NCBI RefSeq assembly: GCF_042654585.1
Contig: NZ_JBHSGR010000013.1
Coordinates: 1-64,000, forward strand
Reading direction: 5' to 3'
Source: Geodermatophilus arenarius
GTDB lineage: Bacteria > Actinomycetota > Actinomycetes > Mycobacteriales > Geodermatophilaceae
Length of the DNA stretch: 64,000 nt
The notes under the pieces are model-generated. The model saw only the letters and a list, made by a program, of their open reading frames with translations. It did no database searches and was not told the DNA's origin. Below, piece after piece: positions 50,801-58,806 of this stretch. How positions within the stretch are numbered: the stretch's first letter is position 1; every line of letters begins with the position of its first letter. Position numbers and translations under genes: made by a program.

Positions 50801-51212
50801 CGTCCAGGACGCTGCCGCGGACCAGCCGCCGGTCGGGGTCGGGCAGCCGCAGCAGGGTGACCTCGCACGGGACGTCGGTGCCGTCGGCGCGGCGGTGGGT
50901 CCAGTCGAAGCGGGGCCGCTCGCCGGCCAGCGCCCGGTCGAGCTGCGCCGCCGCCGCCTCCCGCGAGGACCGCCCGTCGGGCTGCTCCGGCGGGCTGACC
51001 TCGACCGGCCCCACCTGCAGCAGCTCCGCCCGGCTCATGCCGAACAGCTCCTCGGCGGCCCGGTTGACCGTGACGAACCGGCCCGCGTCGAGGTCGAGGA
51101 TCACGACGGCGTCCGGGGCGTACTCGACCAGCGCCCGGTACCGCCGCAGCTCCGCGCCGTCGGCGCGGTGCGCTGCGTCGTCAGGATGGTGCGGCGCGTC
51201 GGACGCGTGCAC
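47883..51212 (-). CDS. Multidomain SpoIIE-type PP2C phosphatase with PAS, GAF, HATPase and STAS domains
   Basis: A 1109-residue soluble regulator combining a whole partner-switching module in one chain. In order: PAS (about 20-145), PAS/PAC (165-290), two GAF domains (305-455 and 475-620), SpoIIE-type PP2C phosphatase (TSAGGDWHEVVPVPGGRTAL, GDVVGHGASAAA, LLLYTDGLVERR, DDVAVLAAR; 640-830), RsbW-like ATPase (LAVGEAAANAVEHAYRD, GFRGRGLDMIAALA) and a C-terminal STAS anti-anti-sigma domain (1000-1100, with LDLTRLGFVASVGAGLL). The STAS keeps a Ser at the phospho-site. It may control a sigma factor elsewhere. GTG at 51210-51212. Confidence 0.9.
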   Translation of the reverse strand: MHASDAPHHPDDAAHRADGAELRRYRALVEYAPDAVVILDLDAGRFVTVNRAAEELFGMSRAELLQVGPVEVSPPEQPDGRSSREAAAAQLDRALAGERPRFDWTHRRADGTDVPCEVTLLRLPDPDRRLVRGSVLDVTERRATETALAAQAARRIAEQIARRAAEASVARLQATVAGLNAVVWERDPATLRLTFVNERAEELLGYPASRWLADEGLWSRILHPDDHDAVLDRVRREVDAGAVDFTLTYRVCTADGRWVWLQHLGHVARDEDGTARTLHAVLFDVTEARRRERAAGLLAAAGQALAAPGAVEDRLAAVAALAVEELADRALVWLRGDDDRHSVVAAAPADAARGLTGVPLLVVPEELRPSVEAGQPFVVGTVTEALRDEATGRSPLRLPADPLPVGPRLVVPLVTGGERVGLLSLAVADPGRRFDDADRALAGDLGRLVATTVAAERLAERQRQLHDLAVALAAAGTAAEAGAELTARLHESLGAAVVAVCALGEDGLLHTVDVHGDSPGWTAGFSTIRLSAPAPLAEAARTRRPVWLPDREALVSGYPEMAPFLRPETQATASLPLLAGPRLVGAVAVVFDRPRAFDAAERAFLLTVAGQVAGALERAALADVRREVADTLQRSLLPARLPTSDRLGVTARYLPAVTGTSAGGDWHEVVPVPGGRTALVVGDVVGHGASAAAVMGRLSSALSGVLLTGEGPARALELLDGFAGRIDGAALATVACLVLDPATGRLTASTAGHPPPLLVAPDGSAVLLDGGHGPALGVAGTGRRPETVSVLPAGATLLLYTDGLVERRGSLLDEGLARLAAAAGARATAPLPALVDGVLTDLLGGGHGADDDVAVLAARVHPASLRLELPAEPLQLARLRREVSRWAREAALSPDTTEDLQLAVGEAAANAVEHAYRDATEPGRVLVELVADPDGGVAATVTDGGTWQPAAADRGFRGRGLDMIAALAGGVDVLPGPGGTALRFRLAAPGPVPPPAPGSAAVAGAPVVLRAGDEPYGRRLELAGDLDLAGVTEVRAALLAEVADDRPLLLDLTRLGFVASVGAGLLLEAVRTAGGHLEVVLPPGGSARRLLDLTGLTGVLAGGDGSAAS

Positions 51213-51429
51213 GGCGTCTCCCGTCGGTCGGGTGCCCGCCCCCCGTCTGAGCCGCTCCCCGGGATTCTGCCCCGCGCGACGCCGTCTGCGAACCCCCTGG
51301 TGGGGACCTCGGTCCCGGTGGGGCTCCCGGGGGGCCGCCCCGCGACGGGACGCGGTCCCCGTCAGCAGCAGGAGGGCTCCCGCCCGCGGTCCCGGGGCGA
51401 CGACGCCGGGCCGGGGTCCGTGCCCGCGG

Positions 51430-51966
51430 TCACGACGTCGCCCCGGCCAGGACCGTCTCCCGGTCGCGGAGGGGTGGCGCCGTCGCGTCCCGCAGCTGCG
51501 CAGCCCGGCTGCGGGCGAGCTGCCACGCACCGGGGACGGCCCAGAAGGTCCAGCCGATGTAGACGAACTGGAGGGGCAGTCGCAGCCACGGGTGCGAGGC
51601 GCCGGGGAGGCCCTCGATCCGGACGCCCGCCGCGGCGACGTAGACGTTGGCGGGGAACACGGCGACCAGGTACGCCGCGAGGGCGAGAGCCACCTCCTGG
51701 CGCCGGCGGTGGGGTGCCGCCAGGCCCACGCCGAACAGCACCTCGAGCAGCCCGGTCCAGAGGATCACCCGCTCCCGCGCGGGCACGAACTCCGGCAGGT
51801 GCTGCACGAAGGGCTCGGGCTTCACGACGTGGGTGACCCCCGAGAAGGCCATCGCGGTGGCCATCGCCACCCGCGCAGCGTCCGGCGGCGGGCGGCGGCG
51901 GTGCAGGCGCGAGGGGAGCAGCCGGGCGAGGGCGTAGGTCCCGACCAGCACGACGAGGAGCACCAT
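51430..51966 (-). CDS. DoxX-family membrane protein
   Basis: A 178-residue membrane protein with four helices and the DoxX-like pattern ATAMAFSGVTHVVKPEPFVQ, WTGLLEVLFGVGLAAPHRRR and VFPANVYVAAAGV. DoxX relatives are linked to quinone redox or oxidative-stress complexes. The ATG has GGAGG upstream. It is the last of a three-gene minus-strand group with a hemerythrin and a DUF3291 protein. Confidence 0.8.
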   Translation of the reverse strand: MVLLVVLVGTYALARLLPSRLHRRRPPPDAARVAMATAMAFSGVTHVVKPEPFVQHLPEFVPARERVILWTGLLEVLFGVGLAAPHRRRQEVALALAAYLVAVFPANVYVAAAGVRIEGLPGASHPWLRLPLQFVYIGWTFWAVPGAWQLARSRAAQLRDATAPPLRDRETVLAGATS

Positions 51967-52004
51967 CGCTGGACCTCCCGGTCCGTTCTCCGGGTGACCG
52001 TTCC

Positions 52005-52424
52005 CTAGGGGACCGGGGACGGCGGCGGTGAGGAGCCGGCCGGTCGCAGCAGGCGCTCGACCGCGTCGTCCCACGCCACGGGGAGCTCGTCGCCGCGGAC
52101 CGTCCACGACTCGAACCGCGTGGGCCTCATGTGCGGGCGCAGCGTCGCCATGACCGCCGCGTGCGGCATCTCCCGCGCGAAGCGGCCGAGCGCCGCGTCG
52201 TCGGTCCACGCGGACAGGGTCCAGAACGTCCTGGCGAGCGGCTGGGCCCGCAGGCTGTAACCGACGAGTCCCTCGGTGCGCTCGAGCTGACGGACGACCG
52301 CGACGGTCAGCCCCAGGAACCGCGGGACCTGGGCGAACGACCGGAGCGGCAGCCGGCTGGCCAGCACCAGGTACTCGTCACCCGGGACCGGGGAGAGGCG
52401 GCGACGCCACGGCACGGTGGGCAC
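52005..52424 (-). CDS. DUF3291-like protein (dimeric alpha/beta-barrel)
   Basis: A 139-residue protein like DUF3291/spheroidene-monooxygenase-type proteins with a dimeric alpha/beta-barrel. It reads YLVLASRLPLRSFAQVPRFL, then RTFWTLSAWTDDAALGRFAR and HMRPTRFESWTVRGDELP. The Trp-rich barrel edge suggests haem or a hydrophobic ligand. The GTG at 52424 lies one base after the hemerythrin stop, so translation is coupled. Confidence 0.75.
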   Translation of the reverse strand: MPTVPWRRRLSPVPGDEYLVLASRLPLRSFAQVPRFLGLTVAVVRQLERTEGLVGYSLRAQPLARTFWTLSAWTDDAALGRFAREMPHAAVMATLRPHMRPTRFESWTVRGDELPVAWDDAVERLLRPAGSSPPPSPVP

Positions 52425-52425
52425 G

Positions 52426-53121
52426 TCAGGCCTCCGGGTGTGCGGACGCCGGGGGAGCAGGGGTGCGCACCGGGCGGGCCAGGCGCTCGTAGCGCGGGCG
52501 GAGCGCGAGCCGGTACAGGACCCGGAGCAGCAGCGGCTGAGCGGCCAGCAGTTCCGCGCGCTCGGCCGGGGTCGCGTGGTCGAGCACCCACGGCCCGGCG
52601 AACACGACGGCGCGCGCGCCGACGACCTTCCACGCGGCCTCGCCCAGGGCCGTGAACTCCTCGGCCGTGAACTCCCGCTGGTACCGGGAGAAGGCGACGT
52701 CCTCCTCGTGGGGGAGGTGCACACCGAGGATCTCCTGCAGCGCCTCCGCGGCACGGACCGCCTCCTCCAGGTCCCGTTCCCAGCTGCCGCCCCCGGCTGC
52801 GGCGGGCAGTGCCTGGAGGCTCTGGCCCATGACCGCCAGGCGATCGGCCAGCACCCGGTGTTCTCCCTCCAGTTCGCCGTCCGCATCGGCGAAGGTCGGG
52901 TCCCGCTCCAGCAGCGCGGGATAGACGACCGCCTCCTCGGCGGTGTGGTGGTCGTGGATGGCGCCCTCGTACCTCGCGTACCAGGCGGCCAGCGCGGACA
53001 GCCGGTCCGCGTCGGCCGGGCGGGCCGAGGCGACGAGCGTCCGCAGCCGCTCCGCGTCCGTGCGCATCGCACGGTGCTCCAGGTAGCTGGGGCGGAGGTC
53101 CGGCCGGGTGTCGGCGGTCAT
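52426..53121 (-). CDS. Hemerythrin domain protein
   Basis: A 231-residue protein with one hemerythrin-like four-helix bundle (residues 15-165), which binds a diiron site for O2, NO or redox sensing. Ligand segments are HRAMRTDAERL, IHDHHTAEEAVVYPALL, ELEGEHRVLADRL and LGVHLPHEEDVAFSRYQ. The last 65 residues are a helical extension. The ATG at 53119-53121 leads the three-gene group. Confidence 0.85.
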   Translation of the reverse strand: MTADTRPDLRPSYLEHRAMRTDAERLRTLVASARPADADRLSALAAWYARYEGAIHDHHTAEEAVVYPALLERDPTFADADGELEGEHRVLADRLAVMGQSLQALPAAAGGGSWERDLEEAVRAAEALQEILGVHLPHEEDVAFSRYQREFTAEEFTALGEAAWKVVGARAVVFAGPWVLDHATPAERAELLAAQPLLLRVLYRLALRPRYERLARPVRTPAPPASAHPEA

Positions 53122-53397
53122 GGGAGGCCCCGTCTCTCCCCCGTGGACGACCTGCTGCACGTCAGGGATTGCCGCGTGCCCACCCTGCCAGCGGGGCGTG
53201 GCGCGCGGAACCGACTTTGGACTCTGACCACGCGTGCTGCGGTGCGCGAGCCGGCGGGACGGGGAGGCCGAGGGCCGGCCCGGGTCGTCCCGGGTGACCG
53301 GGGTCGGCATCGGGTGCGGCGACCACACCGGTACCCACCGCGCGAGGTCCCGCCTACCCTGCGGTCGTCGATCGGCCGAGCAGGAGGTCCCGCCGTG

Positions 53398-53844
53398 ATG
53401 GTCGGCCGCACCACGAGCCGGCGGGTCGTCGAGCCGCCGGGACCCACCGACAGGAGCGGCCGGAGGCTCGGGCTGGCCACCGCCGGCATGCTCCTGCTCG
53501 ACGGCGTCGGCGGCGGCCTCGCCGTGGCGTCCGGCTGGAACACCCCGGCCGAGGCCTGGAGCGGACGGGCCGTCGCCGCCGCGCCCGCTCCGGTGATGGT
53601 CGCGCAGGCCGCACTCGCCGCCGCGGCGGTCCGCCGGCCCGGCCGGCGGGGGGCCGCGGCGGCCGGACTGCTCGCCGCCGTGTGCCTGCTCAGCAGCCTC
53701 TCCGGCTTCTTCGACGGTCAGCTCGGGAGACCGGGGCTGCCCCGCCACCTCCTCGGTGTGCAGCTCCTGCTGGTCGGGGTGACCTCGGGCGTCGGGGCGC
53801 TCGCGGCGGTCCGGGCCCGCCGTCTGCTCCGCAGCCCGGGGTGA
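53398..53844 (+). CDS. Small membrane protein, DUF unknown
   Basis: A 148-residue protein with about four membrane helices (residues 25-45, 57-80, 84-105, 116-140). It begins with a basic tail (MVGRTTSRRVVEPP). A GTG directly before the ATG is an alternative start; CAGGAGG lies 12 bases upstream. I cannot name the family. It is the last gene before the glnA1-repeat-bounded island. Confidence 0.6.
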   Translation: MVGRTTSRRVVEPPGPTDRSGRRLGLATAGMLLLDGVGGGLAVASGWNTPAEAWSGRAVAAAPAPVMVAQAALAAAAVRRPGRRGAAAAGLLAAVCLLSSLSGFFDGQLGRPGLPRHLLGVQLLLVGVTSGVGALAAVRARRLLRSPG

Positions 53845-54301
53845 CCCGGAGGTGGCCGCCCGTGACCGTCTCTGGCTGAGGAGTGAGGCGGTGCGACGCT
53901 TCTCGCGACTGCGGTGATCACCTGCGCTGAGCGCAGGGCGAGGACACCAGAGGGGCGGGTGACCGCTCGTGCTGGTCACCGGCTCCTGGAGTGTGTCGGG
54001 TGGATCTTTGTCGTAGTACATCGCTAACGCGTGCGGGTGCGGGCGGAGGCGGATGGGGTCGATCCCGTTCTCGCTCGTACGCGATCAGGTCGGGCGTGCA
54101 GACCCCAGCCCTCGGTCGCCTCGACGGTCGTGCCGGTGACGATGCCGACGCGAGCCACGTTCCGGAGGAACCGCATCAGGCGGCCGCGGTGCCGGCTGAG
54201 AGCCGATCACGCAAGGGCAGCTCTGAGGAGAGCCGCCTGTCAGGAGCGGGGCGGGACCCGCCCGAGCAGGCGGGGCGTTCAGGGCGGACGGCGCAGCGAC
54301 G
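53845..54301. other. Non-coding junction region holding the glnA1 remnant
   Basis: 457 bases without a gene. The centre (53957-54115) is a decayed copy of the glnA1 3' end. To its right, 54115-54301 contains small GC hairpins (for example GGGCGGGACCCGCCC near 54249) that can end the lipoprotein transcript. To its left I see no recognisable signal apart from the short gap after the membrane gene. Confidence 0.7.
53957..54115 (-). pseudogene. glnA1: Remnant of the glnA1 3' end and terminator
   Basis: On the minus strand it reads VCTPDLI, then a 12-base deletion and a 2-base frameshift, then ENGIDPIRLRPHPHALAMYY followed by D. GlnA1 residues 441-476 read VFTPDLI...ENEIDPIRLRPHPHEFAMYY and D. 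The stop codon is lost (AAA GAT instead of ATC TGA). Homology goes on past the coding end into the terminator: GGTGACC/GGTCACC at 53958-53980 corresponds to the glnA1 hairpin at 60897-60930. By eye the best 65 bases are about 90% identical. Confidence 0.9.
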
Positions 54302-55096
54302 TCAGTCCGCCCGGCGGATCACCAGGTCCACGTGCTCCACGTGGGCGTCCTCCGTGTAGAGGCCGACGTGCCCACCTCGATAGGGCCGCTCGCGGTCGAC
54401 GAACCTGGTCAAAAACTGACCGTCACCCCACACCTCGATCGTGTCGCCGGTGTGTCGGACCCGGGCGGTGTGCCAGTCCCCGACACCGAACGTGGGGCTG
54501 GAGCCGGTGGCGAGGAAGCGCTGGGCGCCCGGGTATGCGGGGTCTGCTTTGCCGAGCTCCCACCCGTTGGGCTTGAGGACGAGGTAGTAGAAGTGCTCGT
54601 CGTCGGAGTGACCCCACAACAACCACGGCACCTCCCACGTGTTCGGGTCCGGAACGCGGAGCTGCTCGACGGTCCGCTGCCGAACGGTCACGTCGACGGC
54701 CGAGTACTCCTGGACCGTGACGGCGAGCGCCGCATGGGTCTCCTCCTCCGACGTCGCGGCCATCGGGCGCTGCGAGAGCGCCACCGGCTGACCGCCACGG
54801 AGCAGGACGGTTCCGTAGCCGTCGTACACCGACTGCCAGGCGCCGTGCCGGCTGCCGTCCACCCAGGGATCGTCGGTCGCGATCCCGGTGAACGGTTCGG
54901 CGAGGAGGACGTCGTCCTGCGCGGCGCTCGCGCCGTCCACCGGGTCCTCGGCCCACCGGTCCACGGTCTCCAGTGTGGCGGTGCCGCCCCTGGCGACGTC
55001 CCGCACGGGATCGACGGCGCCGGCACAGCTGGAGAGGGCCGGTGCGAGGAGCAGGGAGGCGGCGACGGCTGCACCGGTCGCTCGGGACACACGCAT
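54302..55096 (-). CDS. Lipoprotein, LamG/glucanase-like fold, paralogue 1
   Basis: A 264-residue predicted lipoprotein. The signal peptide ends in a lipobox, LSSC, with Cys24. The mature domain looks like a concanavalin-like (LamG or DUF1080-type) beta-sandwich: WEVPWLLWGHSDDEHFYYLV, LKPNGWELGKADPAYPG, FLATGSSPTFGVGDWHTARV and PYRGGHVGLYTEDAHVEHVD. It is strongly similar to the lipoprotein at 58807 on the other side of the island. A sugar-binding or polymer-processing role is inferred from fold and context. The ATG follows GGAGCTCCTGC. Confidence 0.82.
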   Translation of the reverse strand: MRVSRATGAAVAASLLLAPALSSCAGAVDPVRDVARGGTATLETVDRWAEDPVDGASAAQDDVLLAEPFTGIATDDPWVDGSRHGAWQSVYDGYGTVLLRGGQPVALSQRPMAATSEEETHAALAVTVQEYSAVDVTVRQRTVEQLRVPDPNTWEVPWLLWGHSDDEHFYYLVLKPNGWELGKADPAYPGAQRFLATGSSPTFGVGDWHTARVRHTGDTIEVWGDGQFLTRFVDRERPYRGGHVGLYTEDAHVEHVDLVIRRAD

Positions 55097-55548
55097 GCAG
55101 GAGCTCCGATGTGACGGCGAGGACCCCGGTGTACGACGGGCCACGGACGGCAGGGCTCCGGTGCCGGGGCCGGGAGGTTCGGGCGAGGGTCGAGCGGACG
55201 GTCGCCACGCAATGTAGCCGCTTGGTCACATGCATTGGTCTCCGACTCGCTCGGCAGGACGCGATCGCGCGTGCGGTGTCCGAGACGTCCCGTGGAGCGA
55301 CAGGGCGTCGAAGAGCAGTCGCGATCAGTCACCACTCGCAGGACATCTCCTGTCTTCCTGCGCGGTGCCATTGATCGATTACTCCGTGTGCAGAAGGAGA
55401 ATGGCTGGTACCCCTGTACGCAATGCACGTCGACTGCTTCTATTTCTGCACTGTCCCAACCGCCACACTCATCAGGACGTGGTGGAGGCGTTCCGGGGTC
55501 GGGACCCTGTGGTGACGGCCGAGGACGCGAACGGGGAGTGGTCGTCGC
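55097..55548. other. Long divergent intergenic region of the polysaccharide island
   Basis: 452 bases between the divergent lipoprotein and DUF2334 genes, with AT-richer patches near 55213-55240 and 55366-55450, unusual for this genome. It must hold both promoters. A possible small ORF with a good site (AGAAGGAGA, ATG at 55401; MAGTPVRNARRLLLFLHCPN) begins here, but it runs out of frame into the DUF2334 gene and I do not accept it as a gene. Confidence 0.6.
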
Positions 55549-57204
55549 ATGGTCGACACGGACGACGGGACGCCGCGACCCAGGATCCTCGTCCGGTGGT
55601 TCCTCGCACTCGTCGTGTGCGCAGCGTTCTTCTCGTCCGCCGTCCTGGTGGGCCTGTCCACGGCCGTCCCGGTCGCACCGGCCGGGCCGCATCGCGCGGA
55701 CCTCTCCGGGCTGGAGTTCCCGTCGAGTGCCGTGCGGGCCCCGCTCGCGCCGTCGGGAACGGCGTCCTCGCTCGTCCTCTACGACGACACGGGTGAGTTC
55801 CTGCCGCTGTCCCAGCTGTACGGCACGCTCGCGGCCGCGCTCGCCTCCCACTTCGGCACACCGCACGTGCACGGCATCTCGACCTACGCGCCGGGTGAGA
55901 TGGGCACCTACCGCGGGGTGGTCTACCTCGGTACCAACGCCGACCAGGTGCTCCCGCCCTCCTTCGTCGCCGACGTGCGGAACGGCGGTACCCCGGTGCT
56001 CTGGCTGGGCGCCAACCTCGACGAGCTACCGGCCGCGTCGGCCGACCTGCGCCAGGCCCTGGGGATGACGTGGCTGCCCGCTGATCCGCACCCGGCGCCG
56101 CGCGTCGCCTACAAGGGCGCCGAGCTCTCCCGCCCCGCCGACGCCGGTGCTCCCGCCGGTGTCACCGTGACCGATCCCGCGCGGGTGCAGGTCCTGGCCG
56201 AGACGGTCCACGAAGACGGGAGCAGGACCCCCTGGGCGGTGCGGTCGGGTGCTCTCATCTACGTCGCCGAGGTCGCCCTGGACCCCGCCGGGGAGAGCGG
56301 GGACCGCTACCTCGTCGTCTGTGACCTCTTCTTCGACCTGCTCCGGCCGGACACCACTACCCGGCACCGCGCCCTCGTGCGTCTGGAGGACGTCAACCCC
56401 CTGTCCGATCCCGGAGAGCTCCGCCGCCAGGCCGACGCACTGGACCGCGCCGGCGTGCCCTTCAGCTTCGCCCTCTACCCAGTGGCCGTGGATGGGCTGG
56501 AAGCCGAGCCACGTCGTACGGTGAGGCTGTCCGAGCGGCCGGACGTGGTCGAGGCGGTCGCCTACATGATCCAGCGCGGCGGCACGATGGTGCTCCACGG
56601 GTACACCCACCAGTTCGGCGCCCAGCGGAACCCGGACACCGGCGGGAGCGGCGCGGACTTCGAGTTCTTCCGGGTCGACCGCACGCCAGACGGCGCGCTG
56701 GTCTACCAGGGGCCGGTCCCGGGGGACTCACCCGCGTGGGCCACCGATCGCCTCGAGTCGGCCATCGCCGAGGTCACCGGCACCGGTCTGCCGAGGCCGC
56801 GGGTGTTCGAGTTCCCCCATTACGCCGCATCATCGGCCTCGTACGAAGCGGCCGGACGGCTCTTCGACGCACGCTACGACCGTCCCTATTACCTGTCAGG
56901 CGGGTGGCGGGCAGGTCCGATGAACGACTTCCTCTTCGCTCAGTACGCGCCCTACGTCGTACGCGACGGCTACGGGAGCACGGTCATCCCGGAGAACCTC
57001 GGCTTCGTCGAGGGACCTCCGGTCCCCGTCGGCGGGCCTGGGTCGATGCAGGCCATCGTGGACGGTGCACGATCCAACCTCGTCGTCCGGGACGGCGTCG
57101 CGAGCTTCTTCTACCACCCCTACCTGGGCACCGAGCGGCTGGAGTGGATCATCGACCGGTTCCAGGAGCTCGGCTACGAGTTCGTCCCCCCGGGAGAGCT
57201 GTGA
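55549..57204 (+). CDS. DUF2334 polysaccharide deacetylase-like membrane protein
   Basis: A 551-residue protein with one N-terminal helix (residues 13-38) and a large outside part. Residues 275-550 form a NodB-like barrel of the DUF2334 type. Likely metal and catalytic residues lie in RLEDVNP (278-284), LHGYTHQFG (349-357), FEFPHYAAS (420-428) and FFYHPYLG (520-527). Residues 70-250 form a second domain resembling the Rossmann-like region of BcsG/PelA-type proteins. It probably deacetylates the polymer made by the glycosyltransferase two genes downstream. ATG at 55549. Confidence 0.82.
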   Translation: MVDTDDGTPRPRILVRWFLALVVCAAFFSSAVLVGLSTAVPVAPAGPHRADLSGLEFPSSAVRAPLAPSGTASSLVLYDDTGEFLPLSQLYGTLAAALASHFGTPHVHGISTYAPGEMGTYRGVVYLGTNADQVLPPSFVADVRNGGTPVLWLGANLDELPAASADLRQALGMTWLPADPHPAPRVAYKGAELSRPADAGAPAGVTVTDPARVQVLAETVHEDGSRTPWAVRSGALIYVAEVALDPAGESGDRYLVVCDLFFDLLRPDTTTRHRALVRLEDVNPLSDPGELRRQADALDRAGVPFSFALYPVAVDGLEAEPRRTVRLSERPDVVEAVAYMIQRGGTMVLHGYTHQFGAQRNPDTGGSGADFEFFRVDRTPDGALVYQGPVPGDSPAWATDRLESAIAEVTGTGLPRPRVFEFPHYAASSASYEAAGRLFDARYDRPYYLSGGWRAGPMNDFLFAQYAPYVVRDGYGSTVIPENLGFVEGPPVPVGGPGSMQAIVDGARSNLVVRDGVASFFYHPYLGTERLEWIIDRFQELGYEFVPPGEL

Positions 57205-57267
57205 CGTCCGCCCCTGCGCCCACCCGTCACAGGTCCGCCGACGGTCCCGCCGCGTGGGGGAGGACCG

Positions 57268-57453
57268 ATGGGTGACTGGGCGTTCTGGCTCGCGCGCTGG
57301 GCCCTTGCGACCGCCGGCGCTGCCTTCCTCTGCTACCTGCTCGTGCTCGTCTGCCTCGTCGTGGCCAGCCGGTACCTCCACCCCCGGCCCCGGCATCTCC
57401 CGTTCCCGCGGGCCCGGAGGCGTGCGCGCGGTTCCGGGGTGGGGAGCCGGTGA
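57268..57453 (+). CDS. 61-residue membrane protein of the polysaccharide operon
   Basis: One long hydrophobic helix (FWLARWALATAGAAFLCYLL and on to VVASRYL), then a very basic tail (HPRPRHLPFPRARRRARGSG). The ribosome-binding site GGGGGAGGACCG is excellent. Its stop overlaps the glycosyltransferase start as GTGA, so the two are translated together. Size and topology resemble the small accessory subunits of synthases such as PgaD, but the sequence is not recognisably homologous. Confidence 0.7.
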   Translation: MGDWAFWLARWALATAGAAFLCYLLVLVCLVVASRYLHPRPRHLPFPRARRRARGSGVGSR

Positions 57454-58802
57454 CGATGACCGGTCTCCTCCTCCTGGCGGCATCGGCAGCGGTGATCTGC
57501 AGCCTCACCTACGCCCTGGGGATGTACCTGGAGAGCGGGGTCGTGCCCCTGCGACTCCAGCGATCAGGGTTCGACGCCCCCTTCTTCGTGTTCCTGGTCC
57601 CGTGCCTGGACGAGGAGGAGGTGCTGGCCGGCACCCTCCAGCGTCTGACCTCCCTGCCGCTGCAGGACTTCCTCGTCCTCGTCATCGACGACGGCTCGAC
57701 GGACGCCACCGCCGAGATCGCCCGGTCGTACCCGGACCGCCGCGTGCACGTCCTGCGGCGTACGCCGCCGAACGCCCGACAGGGGAAGGGGGCAGCCCTC
57801 AACGCCGCGGTGGACCACCTGCTGACGACGGACCTGGTGAACCGCGCTCCGGACCAGGTCGTCGTCGGCCTCCTCGACGCCGACGGCCGTCTCGACCAGC
57901 ACGCCCTGGAGGCCGTCGTCCCCTACTTCGCCGATCCCAGGGTGGGCGGAGTGCAGGTCGCCGTCCGCATCGACAACCGGCGCGCGGGGGTGCTCACCCG
58001 CCTGCAGGACATGGAGTTCGTCACCTACACGTCGATCTTCCAGGTGGCCCACAACCGGCTCGGTATCGCCGGGCTGGGCGGCAACGGCCAGTTCACCCGG
58101 CTGTCCGCGCTGACGAGCCTGGGTCGTGCGCCGTGGTCCGACGTCCTCACCGAGGACCTCGACCTGGGCGTGCGCCTGCAGCTGGCCGGCTGGTGGACGA
58201 TGCACTGCCCGATCGTCGCCGTCCACCAGCAGGGACTGACGAGCCTGCGCCGGCTGGTCCGGCAGCGGTCCCGCTGGTTCCAGGGCAACCTGCAGGCCTG
58301 GCGCCTGGTCCCGCAGGTGCTGCGGCACTCGTCCGGGCGGGTGGCCGCCGAGATCCTGCACACCATCCTGATGCCGGTCCTCATCCTGGTCAGCTCGCTG
58401 ATGGTCCTGTCGCTCGTCGCCTCGGTCGTGGGCCTCGCGGCCTCGCCGCTGGCACGGGCGCAACTGCTCCAATGGCCGGTGCTCCTGTCCTGGTACGTGC
58501 TGACCTTCCTGCCCGGCGTCCTCTTCGCCCACGTGTACCGGCGTCGAGGCGATCGGATCCGTCGGTGGCGTGTCGTCCTCTACGGGCACGTGTTCGTGCT
58601 CTTCGGCCTGTTGTGGATGGCTGCGGGCTGGTGGGCGGTCCTCCGGGTGCTGCGGGGCCGCCGCTCGTGGTTCAAGACCGAGCGCCTGCCCGACCGCGGC
58701 AAGCCCGGCTACGCCCGGGCCGGGTCGGACGGCGTCGTCGTCTCCTTCCCCGGCAAAGAGGGCACCGGTGCCCGGCCCGCCTCCACCGGCCGGGGGGCCT
58801 GA
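57450..58802 (+). CDS. Processive family-2 glycosyltransferase (polysaccharide synthase)
   Basis: A 450-residue membrane synthase of the cellulose/chitin/PNAG/hyaluronan type. One N-terminal helix, then the GT-A domain with all four motifs of processive enzymes: DDG (80-82), DAD (143-145), ED (235-236) and QRSRW (272-276). At least three C-terminal helices (about 302-330, 340-360, 378-400) build the export channel. With UDP-GlcNAc 2-epimerase and a deacetylase in the same operon, a polymer of N-acetylhexosamine is the best guess. GTG at 57450; ATG at 57456 is an alternative. Confidence 0.9.
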   Translation: MTMTGLLLLAASAAVICSLTYALGMYLESGVVPLRLQRSGFDAPFFVFLVPCLDEEEVLAGTLQRLTSLPLQDFLVLVIDDGSTDATAEIARSYPDRRVHVLRRTPPNARQGKGAALNAAVDHLLTTDLVNRAPDQVVVGLLDADGRLDQHALEAVVPYFADPRVGGVQVAVRIDNRRAGVLTRLQDMEFVTYTSIFQVAHNRLGIAGLGGNGQFTRLSALTSLGRAPWSDVLTEDLDLGVRLQLAGWWTMHCPIVAVHQQGLTSLRRLVRQRSRWFQGNLQAWRLVPQVLRHSSGRVAAEILHTILMPVLILVSSLMVLSLVASVVGLAASPLARAQLLQWPVLLSWYVLTFLPGVLFAHVYRRRGDRIRRWRVVLYGHVFVLFGLLWMAAGWWAVLRVLRGRRSWFKTERLPDRGKPGYARAGSDGVVVSFPGKEGTGARPASTGRGA

Positions 58803-58806
58803 CGCG

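Noticed and set aside
47985..51836. A 1283-codon open frame antisense to the SpoIIE-type phosphatase
   Set aside because: Composition is Gly/Arg/Gln-rich without domains; the minus strand has seven recognisable domains.
55401..55796. Small ORF with a good ribosome-binding site (MAGTPVRNARRLLLF)
   Set aside because: After about 50 residues it becomes Arg/Pro-rich and overlaps the DUF2334 gene in another frame; no recognisable homology.
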